Below, piece after piece: positions 16,785 to 24,971 of a DNA stretch of 33,322 nucleotides. Made by a program: the position numbers and the translations under genes. The stretch is taken from contig JAEORX010000016.1 in the NCBI GenBank assembly GCA_016840685.1, positions 1-33,322 of the forward strand, in the 5' to 3' direction. This DNA comes from Candidatus Thorarchaeota archaeon. Its GTDB lineage: Archaea; Asgardarchaeota; Thorarchaeia; Thorarchaeales; Thorarchaeaceae. The stretch's first letter is position 1. Each line of letters begins with the position of its first letter. The notes beneath the pieces were generated by a model, which had not been told where the DNA came from, did not search any database, and saw nothing but the letters and a program-made list of their open reading frames with translations.

Positions 16785-17723
16785 ATGGCAGATGTGTCCT
16801 CTGAAACCACTAGTTCCAAGCGTTTCTACCCAATGGCCTGGCTCTCAATCATCAGACCACAGAATTGTTTCATTGGTGGTTTGACTGTTATTGCAGGTGT
16901 AGCAATGGCCTATAATTTAGCCAGAATTGGTACTCTTTCCACGCATCTATTGCTATTCATCTATGGCTATGTTACTTACTTCTTCGTTGCAGCAGGTGGA
17001 AATGTTGTGAACGATATCTTTGACATTGAAGTTGACAAAATCAATCGACCACATCGAGCACTACCGAGTGGGAGAATGACAATCAGGCAGGCTTGGGCGT
17101 TTGTGGCATTTCTGAGCATTGTGGGTCTTCTGTTCGCTATTCTTACCGGTCCATATAGCGCATTGATCGTGCTCTGTTTCCAAATCATCGGCTATGTCTA
17201 TGCGGCAAAGGTGAAGACGCTAGGTCTTGCAGGAAATTTCATGGTTGCATTTTCCTTTGCATTTGGAGTTTTGTATGGCGCGTTCGCCTTTGGCGAAACT
17301 GTAGGATTTCCCCTAATCAATACCATTCCAATACCTCATTGGCTCTTCTTCTTCACAGCATTTCTCATTCTTCAAGCACGGGAAACCATTAAGGGTGCTG
17401 AAGATGTTGAAGGTGATAAAGCACGGGATGTCCGTACGATTGCTAGAATCTACGGTTATAATGTGGCCGCGGCAGTAGCAGCAGGTCTCAACTTTATTGG
17501 TGTTCTGAGTTATGTGTTGATATGGATTTGGGGATTTGCGAGTTGGGACTTATGGCCACTACTCGTTCTAGGCACTGGTATTGTATTAGGAGCTGGGATT
17601 GCACCCCTCACTGGGCCTGATAATAAACGGGCCCTTATGATTGGAAGCACACTAGATAAGGTAGGTGCTCTTGTGGGTTTAATCGCTTTCGTGGTCATTC
17701 CACTCTATGGAATCCTATTCTAA
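16785..17723 (+). CDS. UbiA prenyltransferase, probable digeranylgeranylglyceryl phosphate synthase
   Basis: 312 residues, an integral membrane protein with about eight or nine hydrophobic segments. The two Asp-rich UbiA motifs are present: NDIFDIEVD (76-84) followed by NRPHRALPSG, and the second DVEGDKARDVRT near 205-216. The first is typical of archaeal enzymes that add the second geranylgeranyl chain in membrane ether-lipid synthesis (DGGGP synthase). Other UbiA members such as haem or quinone prenyltransferases remain possible, but the pattern and length favour the lipid enzyme. It overlaps the convergent YIP1 gene by 4 bases at its stop. Confidence 0.85.
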   Translation: MADVSSETTSSKRFYPMAWLSIIRPQNCFIGGLTVIAGVAMAYNLARIGTLSTHLLLFIYGYVTYFFVAAGGNVVNDIFDIEVDKINRPHRALPSGRMTIRQAWAFVAFLSIVGLLFAILTGPYSALIVLCFQIIGYVYAAKVKTLGLAGNFMVAFSFAFGVLYGAFAFGETVGFPLINTIPIPHWLFFFTAFLILQARETIKGAEDVEGDKARDVRTIARIYGYNVAAAVAAGLNFIGVLSYVLIWIWGFASWDLWPLLVLGTGIVLGAGIAPLTGPDNKRALMIGSTLDKVGALVGLIAFVVIPLYGILF

Positions 17724-18556
17724 TGGGCTTGCCAAAATGTCCAGACCAAGACAATCACACATGCAATCGCAACCAAGGCCGCCCACAGGGTTGATGTATC
17801 ATGGGCTTCTCTTATTCCAAAAATCAGCAGAACCCCTGTCCACAAGAACGCTCCTGTGGTAATGATATCAATTGTGAACCAAATACCAGATGTGTATGCC
17901 CAGTTTATTACTAATGGTGTGATTGTATCCAGAGCTCCCTGATTCATGAAGTCAACAACATCTGGATAGGGCGGAAGCGCAATAATAACGGCCAAAATCG
18001 CTATCAATCTCACCAAGATAACAGGCATCATGCTATACCCAACAATGGAGAGGCTCTTCGTCCATTTTCCTGTGCCACCAGTTACCTTGAAGGCAAAGTG
18101 CGCGAATGCAGTTCCAACAATGAGGTAGATGAGTCCTATCATAATGCTTGGCATCATCCCCACCAGCGCAACAATCCAGACCATGCTGCCCTGTGGAGTA
18201 GCTAGCAGGTTTGCCTGCCCAATCTCCATTGTTGTCGCATTCAGAATTACATTTGTCGTGATCTTCGAGGACAAAGAGAGAAAGAGTCCTGCCAAAATCA
18301 GTGCATTGATCAGTATTATCACAAAAGGGCCTGCGGCATCGGGTCTTTGTCCTATATCCCGATAGGTGGATGATGGTCTTCTAATCACACCCCAGAGCCT
18401 CTCACGAGTCCCCATGAACTTGACTTCAGGAGACTCAGGTCTCTTCAGGATTGGTAAAATCCTCTCCAGGGTTTCCTCTGCTATTGTTTCCTTGCAGACT
18501 GGACAAATAGTTGCATCCGCTGGAACCGGACTATCGCAGAATTCGCAACGACGCAC
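17720..18556 (-). CDS. Zinc-ribbon YIP1-domain membrane protein
   Basis: 278 residues. An N-terminal zinc ribbon (Cys4, Cys7, Cys18, Cys21) faces the cytosol. It is followed by a YIP1-type entry (ERLWGVIRRPSSTYRDIGQRP, split as VIRRPSSTYRDI) and five hydrophobic segments. YIP1 proteins in eukaryotes bind Rab GTPases and act in vesicle traffic. Prokaryotic relatives are widespread and uncharacterised. The start is GTG at 18556. The combination of zinc ribbon and YIP1 is common in archaea, so this is not by itself Asgard-specific. Confidence 0.75.
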   Translation of the reverse strand: MRRCEFCDSPVPADATICPVCKETIAEETLERILPILKRPESPEVKFMGTRERLWGVIRRPSSTYRDIGQRPDAAGPFVIILINALILAGLFLSLSSKITTNVILNATTMEIGQANLLATPQGSMVWIVALVGMMPSIMIGLIYLIVGTAFAHFAFKVTGGTGKWTKSLSIVGYSMMPVILVRLIAILAVIIALPPYPDVVDFMNQGALDTITPLVINWAYTSGIWFTIDIITTGAFLWTGVLLIFGIREAHDTSTLWAALVAIACVIVLVWTFWQAH

Positions 18557-18636
18557 GACTTTTCATCTCTTTCAGGGTGACATATAGTTTAGAATGTCGC
18601 GTCTGTATATTTAAGCGAATTCCGGTTGGGGTCGCT

Positions 18637-19290
18637 TCACCACATTCCAAAGCTCTTGAAGATACCCGTCTTATGCACTATGATAAATGGAACTAACGCA
18701 TCCCATATACTTTGGAACGCATTCAGAATAATGGCATACCCAAGAACGAACTCCATGGTCAAAAAAGGCAGAGCAATCGAAGCATAGACCAAATTTATTG
18801 GAATCATTATTATCAATCGAAACACAAAAGCAACAACCATCAAAGTCGCGTAGAATTTCGGTTTCGAAAGGGACTCCCCCCCTCCCCCGTTACCCAGCTT
18901 TTGCACCCCGGCGAATGGGATCAGAATCATTGGTAGGGTGGCAAGTAGCTTGAATACTGGTCCGATAGCAGTTGGATCATATAGGAACAAACCGAGGGTT
19001 CCAGCAACTGAACTCAATAAACCCACCCAATGGCCACCTACGAGGAATGCTATGACCCAGAAGATTGAAACAGGATCAAAGAGGGCTATGCCCCATCCTG
19101 GTATCCTTGGCACAAAGGAAGCGACTGGTGCAACAGCAATTGAAAGTGAGGCTAGCACACTCGCTGTTACAAGCTGTTTCACTCTCTCCGCACTCACTGA
19201 GCTCCTTGAGAAATCCATTTCCTCAGGGTCTTCGTCTTCAGAGTGCTGGTCAAGCATTTTTGCTGTTCTACGGGTGGTGATATCGACCAT
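18637..19290 (-). CDS. ECF transporter substrate-binding (S) component, substrate unknown
   Basis: 217 residues, with a charged N-terminal tail of about 35 residues and then five or six hydrophobic helices. The pattern SVLASLSIAVAPVASFVPRIPGWG, IALFDPVSIFWVIAFLVGG and LLSSVAGTLGLFLY is typical of ECF S components of the RibU/PanT/ThiT sort. A glycine run (GNGGGGE) lies in a mid-protein loop. No EcfA or EcfT gene is present in the window, so it would share a module encoded elsewhere. A 16-base palindrome lies 52 bases upstream of the ATG. Confidence 0.65.
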   Translation of the reverse strand: MVDITTRRTAKMLDQHSEDEDPEEMDFSRSSVSAERVKQLVTASVLASLSIAVAPVASFVPRIPGWGIALFDPVSIFWVIAFLVGGHWVGLLSSVAGTLGLFLYDPTAIGPVFKLLATLPMILIPFAGVQKLGNGGGGESLSKPKFYATLMVVAFVFRLIIMIPINLVYASIALPFLTMEFVLGYAIILNAFQSIWDALVPFIIVHKTGIFKSFGMW

Positions 19291-19341
19291 GAGCCTGATG
19301 CCATAGATGTCTACTTATTAATTTACCCATAATACGCTAAC

Positions 19342-19357
19342 TACTCATATATGAGTA
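19342..19357. promoter_or_regulatory. 16-bp perfect palindrome upstream of the S component gene
   Basis: TACTCATATATGAGTA is perfectly self-complementary. It lies in the 74 bases between the minus-strand winged-helix gene (ending 19365) and the minus-strand S component gene (start 19290). Its centre CATATATG can also serve as a TATA-like box. It is a candidate operator/promoter of the transporter gene. Confidence 0.4.
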
Positions 19358-19364
19358 AGACAAA

Positions 19365-19823
19365 TCAGGTTGAGTCTTCCAGGAGTCTTTCATTTCTTCC
19401 TGGAAAATCTTCGGATGATGCTGGTCTAAACTTGGGACGTCTCATCATCTGGAGGAGTTTCCGAGTAGGCTCTAACCAGTCTGGATTTATTCTCCATTCC
19501 GCCCAATCAATGCCAGAGGTCAAGGAAGTCCTGCTTAGAATCAACCTTGATGAAACTAGTTCGTTCATTCCATTGAGCATGGTACCAATTGTCACAGCTC
19601 CCACAATCGGTCGTTCTTGTCTCGCAGCCTTGAGTAGGTCAGCTGTAGTGACCCAATTCCCATCTTCAATGAGTACCTTCAACACTCTTGCTCTGACAGG
19701 ATCTGACTCGATAGCACCCTTGAGTGGAGCGAGATTGATTGGTTGTAGTCTACGATGGGCTACATCAGGATTCGACCAGCCATCCTGATCTTGATTGTGG
19801 AATGAACTGAAGTCCATGCTCAT
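19365..19823 (-). CDS. Winged-helix-like protein of unknown function
   Basis: 152 residues. The middle (about 35-115) reads as a winged helix: AIESDPVRARVLKVLIED, then WVTTADLLKAARQE, and a possible recognition helix VTIGTMLNGMNELVSSRLI followed by a wing. Flanks are polar and probably flexible. It is divergent from the regulator/S component/HypB operon across 117 bases and could control that promoter. I do not recognise a named family. Confidence 0.55.
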   Translation of the reverse strand: MSMDFSSFHNQDQDGWSNPDVAHRRLQPINLAPLKGAIESDPVRARVLKVLIEDGNWVTTADLLKAARQERPIVGAVTIGTMLNGMNELVSSRLILSRTSLTSGIDWAEWRINPDWLEPTRKLLQMMRRPKFRPASSEDFPGRNERLLEDST

Positions 19824-19879
19824 GCACCACTTTCAACTCGTGTCGTTTCCATTTGAAACGCAGTATTATCATTCTCGCC

Positions 19880-19911
19880 GGTTGTGCAGATACCTTACAC
19901 AACCCTTTAAA
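19880..19911. promoter_or_regulatory. Inverted repeat abutting a TATA-like box in a divergent promoter
   Basis: GGTTGTG (19880-19886) and CACAACC (19898-19904) form a perfect 7-bp inverted repeat with 11 bases between, so the half-site centres are 18 bases apart. TTTAAA at 19906-19911 follows directly, about 30 bases before the ATG of the regulator at 19941. A dimer bound here would cover the TATA box and repress. Confidence 0.5.
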
Positions 19912-19940
19912 GCATCTGAATACATGTCAACTCGATTTCG

Positions 19941-20315
19941 ATGAGCGTAAGGGAGCCAATGGTTGGACTCTTCACCAAGAGTTTCGAGAAACCATCTGAT
20001 TTATTGTGTTGTGCATTCGGCCTCAGGAATAGTGAGATAGACACGTACTTCTCACTGATTTCTGGTCCAAAAACTGTAGAGGAGATAGGCGAACTCATTG
20101 GGAAAGATAGGAGCACAGTTCAACGTGTTTTGAATAAGCTTCATAAAAAGAACCTGGTGGAACGTGTCGCGCATTTTATTGACAGGGGTGGATACTACTA
20201 CGAGTATAGTGCTAAATCCACTGATGATGTCCGGGAAGAGATATTGACCCAACTAGATGAATGGTATGAGGCAACCAAAAGCTTCTTGTTACAGAGCTGG
20301 CCGCGAACGCCATGA
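19941..20315 (+). CDS. Winged-helix transcriptional regulator
   Basis: 124 residues with a clear helix-turn-helix: GPKTVEEIGELIGKDRSTVQ then RVLNKLHKKNLVERV, followed by a wing (IDRGGYYYEYSA) and a C-terminal helix. This is the pattern of archaeal TrmB/MarR-like regulators. It is the first gene of an operon; its stop overlaps the ATG of the next gene by 4 bases. The promoter holds an inverted repeat against the TATA-like box, consistent with autoregulation. The ligand is unknown; nickel or the substrate of the S component is a guess from context. Confidence 0.75.
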   Translation: MSVREPMVGLFTKSFEKPSDLLCCAFGLRNSEIDTYFSLISGPKTVEEIGELIGKDRSTVQRVLNKLHKKNLVERVAHFIDRGGYYYEYSAKSTDDVREEILTQLDEWYEATKSFLLQSWPRTP

Positions 20316-20887
20316 GGCTAGCTCCAATGTCCATTGTACCCATAAGAAGGAACAGTGTTGCACTGACCACTCTTGCGGTGATTGCAGCTCTTGGCATCAT
20401 TGTACGCTATGCAATCCAAATTCCAGTTATTCCAGATGTGGTCGTTCTAACTCCCGGATTCATGTTTTCAATCCTCGGGGGAATAATTGGGGGGCTGCCT
20501 GGAGGGATTATAATCGGATCTATTGTGGGTTTTTCAGGCGCTCTATCAGGTACTGAGATACCACTCCTTCCCATGTTTGGGAACATTTGTTTAGGAATTG
20601 GTTCCGGTTATGCAATCCATTTTTCTAAACGTGATAGTGTGCGATATTGTATCCTCGTTGTTCTTGGTAGTGGGATCATTGGCGGATTCATACCCACAAT
20701 AACGCTCTTCTACTCATTTGTTGACTCAATCATAGTCAATTTAATAGCTGCATCCATTGATATGACCCAGGCATTTCTCTGGGCTGTGGTTGCACTCATT
20801 GTTGAAATGAAAATCATCAGACCAATTGTGGGAGATTATCTATACTCTGAAAGTGAGATTCATGAATTGTCTGAACCAGGAGGATAA
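20312..20887 (+). CDS. ECF transporter S component-like membrane protein, linked to hypB
   Basis: 191 residues with about six hydrophobic segments: ALTTLAVIAALGIIVRYAIQ, then VVVLTPGFMFSILGGIIGG with a glycine-rich loop (LPGGIIIGSIVGF), and ending in a polar tail. This is the general look of an ECF S component. The ATG overlaps the stop of the regulator by 4 bases, and hypB starts 7 bases past its stop. Membership in one operon with hypB suggests nickel or another hydrogenase-related substrate, but the His-rich N terminus of known CbiM/NikM permeases is not seen, so the substrate is open. Confidence 0.6.
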   Translation: MRLAPMSIVPIRRNSVALTTLAVIAALGIIVRYAIQIPVIPDVVVLTPGFMFSILGGIIGGLPGGIIIGSIVGFSGALSGTEIPLLPMFGNICLGIGSGYAIHFSKRDSVRYCILVVLGSGIIGGFIPTITLFYSFVDSIIVNLIAASIDMTQAFLWAVVALIVEMKIIRPIVGDYLYSESEIHELSEPGG

Positions 20888-20893
20888 GTTAGC

Positions 20894-21559
20894 TTGACGA
20901 AACAGCAGAAAGAGAGCAAAACTGTCAATATCGACATTCGGAAAGACCTGTTTGGAGCCAATGAGAATGCCGCAGCCATCAATGCTGAAACCCTCAAGAA
21001 GCATGGAGTAATCGCCTTTGACATCATGGGGTCAGTGGGGACTGGCAAGACACAACTGATCGAAGCCCTCTGTGAACACCTTCGTGGGAAATACCGCATT
21101 CTGATGTTTGCCGGAGACCTCGCCACAACGATAGATGCTGACCGTGTAGCATCTCATGGAATAGATACAGTTCAGATTAATACTGGCACAGCATGTCATT
21201 TGGATGCGAGAATGATAAAATTAGCCCTTCAGAAGGTGGATTTATCATACTATCAAGTTGTATTCATCGAAAATGTCGGGAATCTAATCTGTCCTGCAGG
21301 TTACTCCTTGGGCGTTGACAAGAAGATAGTCGTTGTTAGCGTCACTGAAGGACCCTATATGATTCGAAAGCATCCACTCACGATAAAACATGCTGACATG
21401 GTGATCATAAACAAGATCGATCTTGTTGAAGTCCTTGGGTTTGATGTAGACGCTCTTGAATCTGATATTCGTGAGGTCGATGCCAAAATTCCAGTCTTTC
21501 GTGTTAGTTCAACAACAGGCGAAGGTATTGAGAAATTAATCAAAGCTCTGAATCTCTAA
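20894..21559 (+). CDS. hypB: HypB-like nickel-insertion GTPase
   Basis: 221 residues, a SIMIBI-class GTPase that delivers nickel to [NiFe]-hydrogenase in its best known role. The P-loop is GSVGTGKT (46-53). The metal-binding Cys101-His102 sits in the family signature NTGTACHLDARM, and the third ligand Cys133 in IENVGNLICPAGYSLG. NKID (173-176) gives guanine specificity. The start is TTG at 20894, with GGAGGA at about 20879. It is last in the regulator/S component operon and converges on the TraB-like gene with a 4-base overlap. No hydrogenase gene is in the window. Confidence 0.93.
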   Translation: MTKQQKESKTVNIDIRKDLFGANENAAAINAETLKKHGVIAFDIMGSVGTGKTQLIEALCEHLRGKYRILMFAGDLATTIDADRVASHGIDTVQINTGTACHLDARMIKLALQKVDLSYYQVVFIENVGNLICPAGYSLGVDKKIVVVSVTEGPYMIRKHPLTIKHADMVIINKIDLVEVLGFDVDALESDIREVDAKIPVFRVSSTTGEGIEKLIKALNL

Positions 21560-22221
21560 TGCATAAGATTATCCAACGCAGCTCTTACACCCTTTATGTG
21601 TCCCGCACCCAGTACTGCCACAATTAATCCTTTTGAGTCATTCAAGATGAAATGCAACGCTTTTGCTACATATTGGTCTCTTTGCTCAATGAGCACACTT
21701 GCCAAACCAGGGAACTCTGTTCGGAACTGCTCCATAAGGTCTTCAACAGCTCCGTCCTCCTTGAGCATTGCAAGCAGGTCACCTGCCCCTCCATTCTCTA
21801 TATCCTTTGTTGCATCAGGCAACATGCTTGTCAGCTTGTATATTTCATCAATTGATACTTTCATCATTGCTTGAACGGTAGCAATCATGGGGCGATCTAC
21901 AAGGGCAATCTTTGCACCAATGGCTCTTCCCTCCTCAATTGCTGCAAGCATTTCATCACCCACATCAGACCCCGTAATATCCCCCAAGCTCTTTTCCAGA
22001 AGTGCCAGCTGTTGCATTAGGTCGTGAGCCATATCTCCTCTGCTTGTAGCTGAGGTTTCTGTTTCAGTAGGCGGATTGATCAATTGGTGATATCTCTCAT
22101 GGTCCAGTTCCACAGCCACAACTTCTGGTTTCATCTCTCGAACTACGCGTCTTGCTTCCTCAACACTTTCAATATCAGTGTGTATCACTGATACGAATAT
22201 TATCCGTTCAAATTCGCCCAC
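21556..22221 (-). CDS. TraB/PrgY-like protein, soluble short form
   Basis: 221 residues with TraB family landmarks: an opening strand and His (IIFVSVIHTD), PEVVAVELDHERY (about 33-45), IGAKIALVDRPMIAT in the middle, RDQYVAKALHF and a final VAVLGAGHIKGV. TraB proteins have GxxH-type motifs and have been related to erythromycin esterase/TIKI proteases; PrgY shuts off pheromone signalling in Enterococcus. Many archaeal TraB proteins carry a C-terminal membrane domain of 150 or more residues; it is absent here. The start is GTG 22221. Confidence 0.75.
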   Translation of the reverse strand: MGEFERIIFVSVIHTDIESVEEARRVVREMKPEVVAVELDHERYHQLINPPTETETSATSRGDMAHDLMQQLALLEKSLGDITGSDVGDEMLAAIEEGRAIGAKIALVDRPMIATVQAMMKVSIDEIYKLTSMLPDATKDIENGGAGDLLAMLKEDGAVEDLMEQFRTEFPGLASVLIEQRDQYVAKALHFILNDSKGLIVAVLGAGHIKGVRAALDNLMH

Positions 22222-22293
22222 TACTCAAAGACACGCTCAAAGAATCAAATGCATACCTAGATATCATTGTTTTTGTAGTGCGAGTTGTGGTGG

Positions 22294-22380
22294 TAAACGT
22301 TTATTGGTGGGTGAGGTTTCAAATAGCCCTATCGACTGTTTGTAGTATTAAGAGAAGATTTTTCACGGACTGAACGTTTA
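22294..22380 (+). promoter_or_regulatory. Two copies of an AACGTTTA palindromic motif in a promoter region
   Basis: TAAACGTTTA (22294-22303, perfect palindrome) and TGAACGTTTA (22371-22380, one mismatch) lie 77 bases apart in the 195-base gap before the regulator at 22417. They may be operator half of a pair, or chance in AT-rich DNA. Confidence 0.25.
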
Positions 22381-22416
22381 CTACACACATTCAAACACGG
22401 GAGTAGGAAGAGAAGC

Positions 22417-22767
22417 ATGACATCTGACCTTGAATTGACTTTTGCAAAGTTGATGAATCCACGTATGAGTGCGGGACTCATGGTCCTCTATAGTCTTCTA
22501 GAGGACCTTAAAGGAAGTCCAGTGGAACCTAGACTGGTTCGAAAGGATGTTGATAGTCGTGTTGATAAGCGACGTGTATCAAAACAGTCTATCACTAATG
22601 CAGCCCGACGGCTTGAGGAAGCTAACATTATTGATCGGAAGGAAAACAGGTATACAGTCAATTATGGATACCTACTTTCTGTCTTACTCAATACGGTTCT
22701 TGAGATGACTCATCGCATTGAGGACCTTGAAGATGAGGTCTTAGCACTGAAGTCATTGGAGCGCTGA
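22417..22767 (+). CDS. Small winged-helix regulator with C-terminal coiled coil
   Basis: 116 residues. The first 80 contain a helix-turn-helix (KDVDSRVDKRRVSKQSITNA then ARRLEEANIIDRKENRYTV as recognition helix and wing). The last 30 (LEMTHRIEDLEDEVLALKSLE) form heptads and should dimerise. The gene stands alone, behind a 195-base gap with two AACGTTTA motifs. I do not know the family by name. Confidence 0.6.
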   Translation: MTSDLELTFAKLMNPRMSAGLMVLYSLLEDLKGSPVEPRLVRKDVDSRVDKRRVSKQSITNAARRLEEANIIDRKENRYTVNYGYLLSVLLNTVLEMTHRIEDLEDEVLALKSLER

Positions 22768-22914
22768 TTATCTTCTTTTACTCTACTCCCTGTTTATGTA
22801 TGCATCATGATGTATCTAGCGCGTCTTTTGTTGTACGCACGTTTACCTTATATGAGATAATGTATTTGAAAAAAACCAACCCACAACACTCGTTGTGGTT
22901 CGGAGGAAAGACAT

Positions 22915-23271
22915 ATGTCTGGAAAACCAACCGGAGTTCTGATTTTAGCAATACTTCAGCTAATCTCAGCCATATCCTGGCTAGCCCTAGGTGCTCTTGC
23001 CTTTATGGCTGGAGCAATGCTACTCCCAATATTTGGGATGTTGCTAGCATTCTTCCCACTGATCATTGGTATCATTGGGTTGATTCTATTCTATGGATTA
23101 TACACATTGAAGGGATGGGCGTGGTTATGGGCGCTCATCATTAACCTCTTGGGCGTAATCCTTGGAGTACTAGGAAATCTCACTGATCTAGTGAACTTGC
23201 TTTCATTAGCTGTCAGTTTGATAATTGTGATCTACCTACTGATACCCTCCACAAGGGCTGCATTCAGGTAA
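22915..23271 (+). CDS. Small four-helix membrane protein
   Basis: 118 residues, nearly all hydrophobic, with four predicted membrane helices. The opening KPTGVLILAILQLISAISWLA, broken by polar turns, is common in small archaeal and bacterial membrane proteins (DUF2127-like or similar). GGAGGAAAG about 6 bases before the ATG is a strong ribosome site. A hairpin with a T run follows the gene. The function is unknown. Confidence 0.65.
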   Translation: MSGKPTGVLILAILQLISAISWLALGALAFMAGAMLLPIFGMLLAFFPLIIGIIGLILFYGLYTLKGWAWLWALIINLLGVILGVLGNLTDLVNLLSLAVSLIIVIYLLIPSTRAAFR

Positions 23272-23299
23272 TCACAAAGGATTAGCAAGGAAAAAATGA

Positions 23300-23346
23300 G
23301 AAGTTCTACCTAGATTGTCTAGATAGAGCTTCCTTTCTCTTTTTTT
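23300..23346 (+). terminator. Probable terminator after the small membrane protein
   Basis: An imperfect hairpin: GAAG (23300) pairs with CTTC (23329-23332), with inner pairs CTA/TAG and CTAG/CTAG. It is followed by a run of seven T. It lies between convergent genes ending at 23271 and 23369. Confidence 0.45.
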
Positions 23347-23368
23347 GAGGATCCTCTTCTTCTTTATT

Positions 23369-24361
23369 CTAGTCTAACATGTTGAACTTCCTGCCCAATC
23401 CAATCTTCCTAGCTGCTTCATAGACTATCTTTGCAGCTGCTATATCTTGAACTGAGAGTCCTGTGGAATCGAAGAGCGTGATTTCATCATCAGCAACTCT
23501 TCCTCGTTTCTTCCCGATAAGAATCTCACCAATCTCTGCGTGGATATCAGATTCGCCAATCAGTCTTCTATTCAAGGCATGTTGAATTTCACCAATCTTA
23601 CGACATTGTTCCAGACTGTCTACGACGATCTTTGACACTCGAGTCAGGATTTCAGGGTCTAACTCCTGCTTTCCTGGGCCATCTGCGCCTATCGCATTGA
23701 TGTGAAGCCCCTCGTGGACCGAGTCCGCCTTAATGAGAGCATTTCTTGAAGGAGTTGCAGTCACAAGTATATCAGAGTCTGGGACCACTTCATCCGGTGT
23801 GTCTACAACATGAATGTCAATCGAGAGGTCCTTAGTCATCCAATCCCTGTATGTGTTGGCCATTCCTCTATCGATGTCCCATATCTTGACACTCTGAATG
23901 TCAAACAACTCTCTGAGGGCGAGAAGCTGCATTCGACCTTGGGTACCTGCACCAAGGATGCCCACCTTTTGTGAGTCCTTCCTTGCAAGCACACTCGCAG
24001 CAACTGCTCCAGCAGCTCCAGTCCTGTATGCAGTGATATATGTCCCATCCATGATTGCCAAAGGCATACTCGTCTCTAGATCCAATAGGACAATCACCGC
24101 GATTCCAGGAGGTAGTCCCTTCTTTACATTATCATAGAAACCCGTGGCAATCTTTGTGCCTATTAGTCTAAAATCTTCAATAAATCCTGACTTGACATCA
24201 ACCTCTCCATTGTATTTGTGAATGTCAAGATGCTGCACAGGCGGCATCTGCACACCCCCTCTTGCAAAGGATGAGTATGCCTCCCTCACAGCATTGATTG
24301 CCTCACTCATTGATAGACAGGTTTGGACTTCTGATTGCGTCAGAATGATAGTTTCACCCAT
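23369..24361 (-). CDS. Ornithine cyclodeaminase / mu-crystallin family dehydrogenase
   Basis: 330 residues. A Rossmann NAD-binding motif GILGAGTQGRMQ sits at about 134-145. Family residues include Lys70 in IGTKIATGF (substrate lysine) and AYRTGA (111-116). Members include ornithine cyclodeaminase, archaeal alanine dehydrogenase, and ketimine or delta1-pyrroline reductases. The sequence does not settle which reaction applies here. It stands alone on the minus strand, downstream of a decayed oxidoreductase. Confidence 0.88.
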   Translation of the reverse strand: MGETIILTQSEVQTCLSMSEAINAVREAYSSFARGGVQMPPVQHLDIHKYNGEVDVKSGFIEDFRLIGTKIATGFYDNVKKGLPPGIAVIVLLDLETSMPLAIMDGTYITAYRTGAAGAVAASVLARKDSQKVGILGAGTQGRMQLLALRELFDIQSVKIWDIDRGMANTYRDWMTKDLSIDIHVVDTPDEVVPDSDILVTATPSRNALIKADSVHEGLHINAIGADGPGKQELDPEILTRVSKIVVDSLEQCRKIGEIQHALNRRLIGESDIHAEIGEILIGKKRGRVADDEITLFDSTGLSVQDIAAAKIVYEAARKIGLGRKFNMLD

Positions 24362-24469
24362 GAACAGACCTCTGTTGAACTGTGAGGGTGTAACATCGCA
24401 AAATACATTGTGGCACGAGTTTCAGAGGTTGATTTTTCAAGTTGCAATGCAACGAAGGAAGGTGGTCCC

Positions 24470-24901
24470 TCAACTCTTTCTATGTTTTGGGATAGTTTGC
24501 ATAGCTATCTTCTCAAACGTTGGGGTCTGGTCAGGAGCAAAGAATGGGTAAAAGAACACGAAGTTATTGATTCCCAATTTCGCATATCTGTCTATAATTT
24601 CTGTGAACTGATCTTCTGATGCAAATGCGGTGTTTCCCTCAGATCCGAACACCAATAATGATCGTCTTAGAGACCCTGGATCACGTCCGATTCTTTCACA
24701 ATATTTGTCAAGATACGAAATGCATTTCTGCGTTTTTTCAACAACAAGCTCTGGTGGTGATCCGAAATCAGCCCCAAATGAAACCCAAGTGTCTGCATTT
24801 TCTGCAGCAACCCTCAATGACGCTTTCCCATGTGCTGCAATTACCAATGGTGGCCTTGGTTTCTGAACCGAACCGGGAGCAGGCCTCGGCCTATTGCGAG
24901 A
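24470..24901 (-). pseudogene. C-terminal fragment of a luciferase-like (LLM class) F420/flavin oxidoreductase
   Basis: The visible 143 codons correspond only to the C-terminal half of an LLM-class oxidoreductase: VQKPRPPLVIAAHGKASLRV, then AAENADTWVSFG, and a final RYAKLGINNFVFFYP. The frame is open upstream only to an in-frame TGA at 24902-24904. The region before that leads straight into the MFS gene, so the N-terminal barrel half with the active site is absent. No initiator with a ribosome site is seen; TTG 24847 lies inside a beta strand of the fold. A remnant is the simplest reading. Confidence 0.7.
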
Positions 24902-24971
24902 TCATGTTAGAAAGGAAAAACGAGTCTAGAACCATTTACTAGCTGTTTATTGTTGGGCGAACGTTTTGTGT

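Noticed and set aside
18884-18900. C-rich run (G-run on the minus strand)
   Set aside because: It encodes a glycine-rich loop of the S component; a G-quadruplex is possible in principle, but the run is explained by coding.
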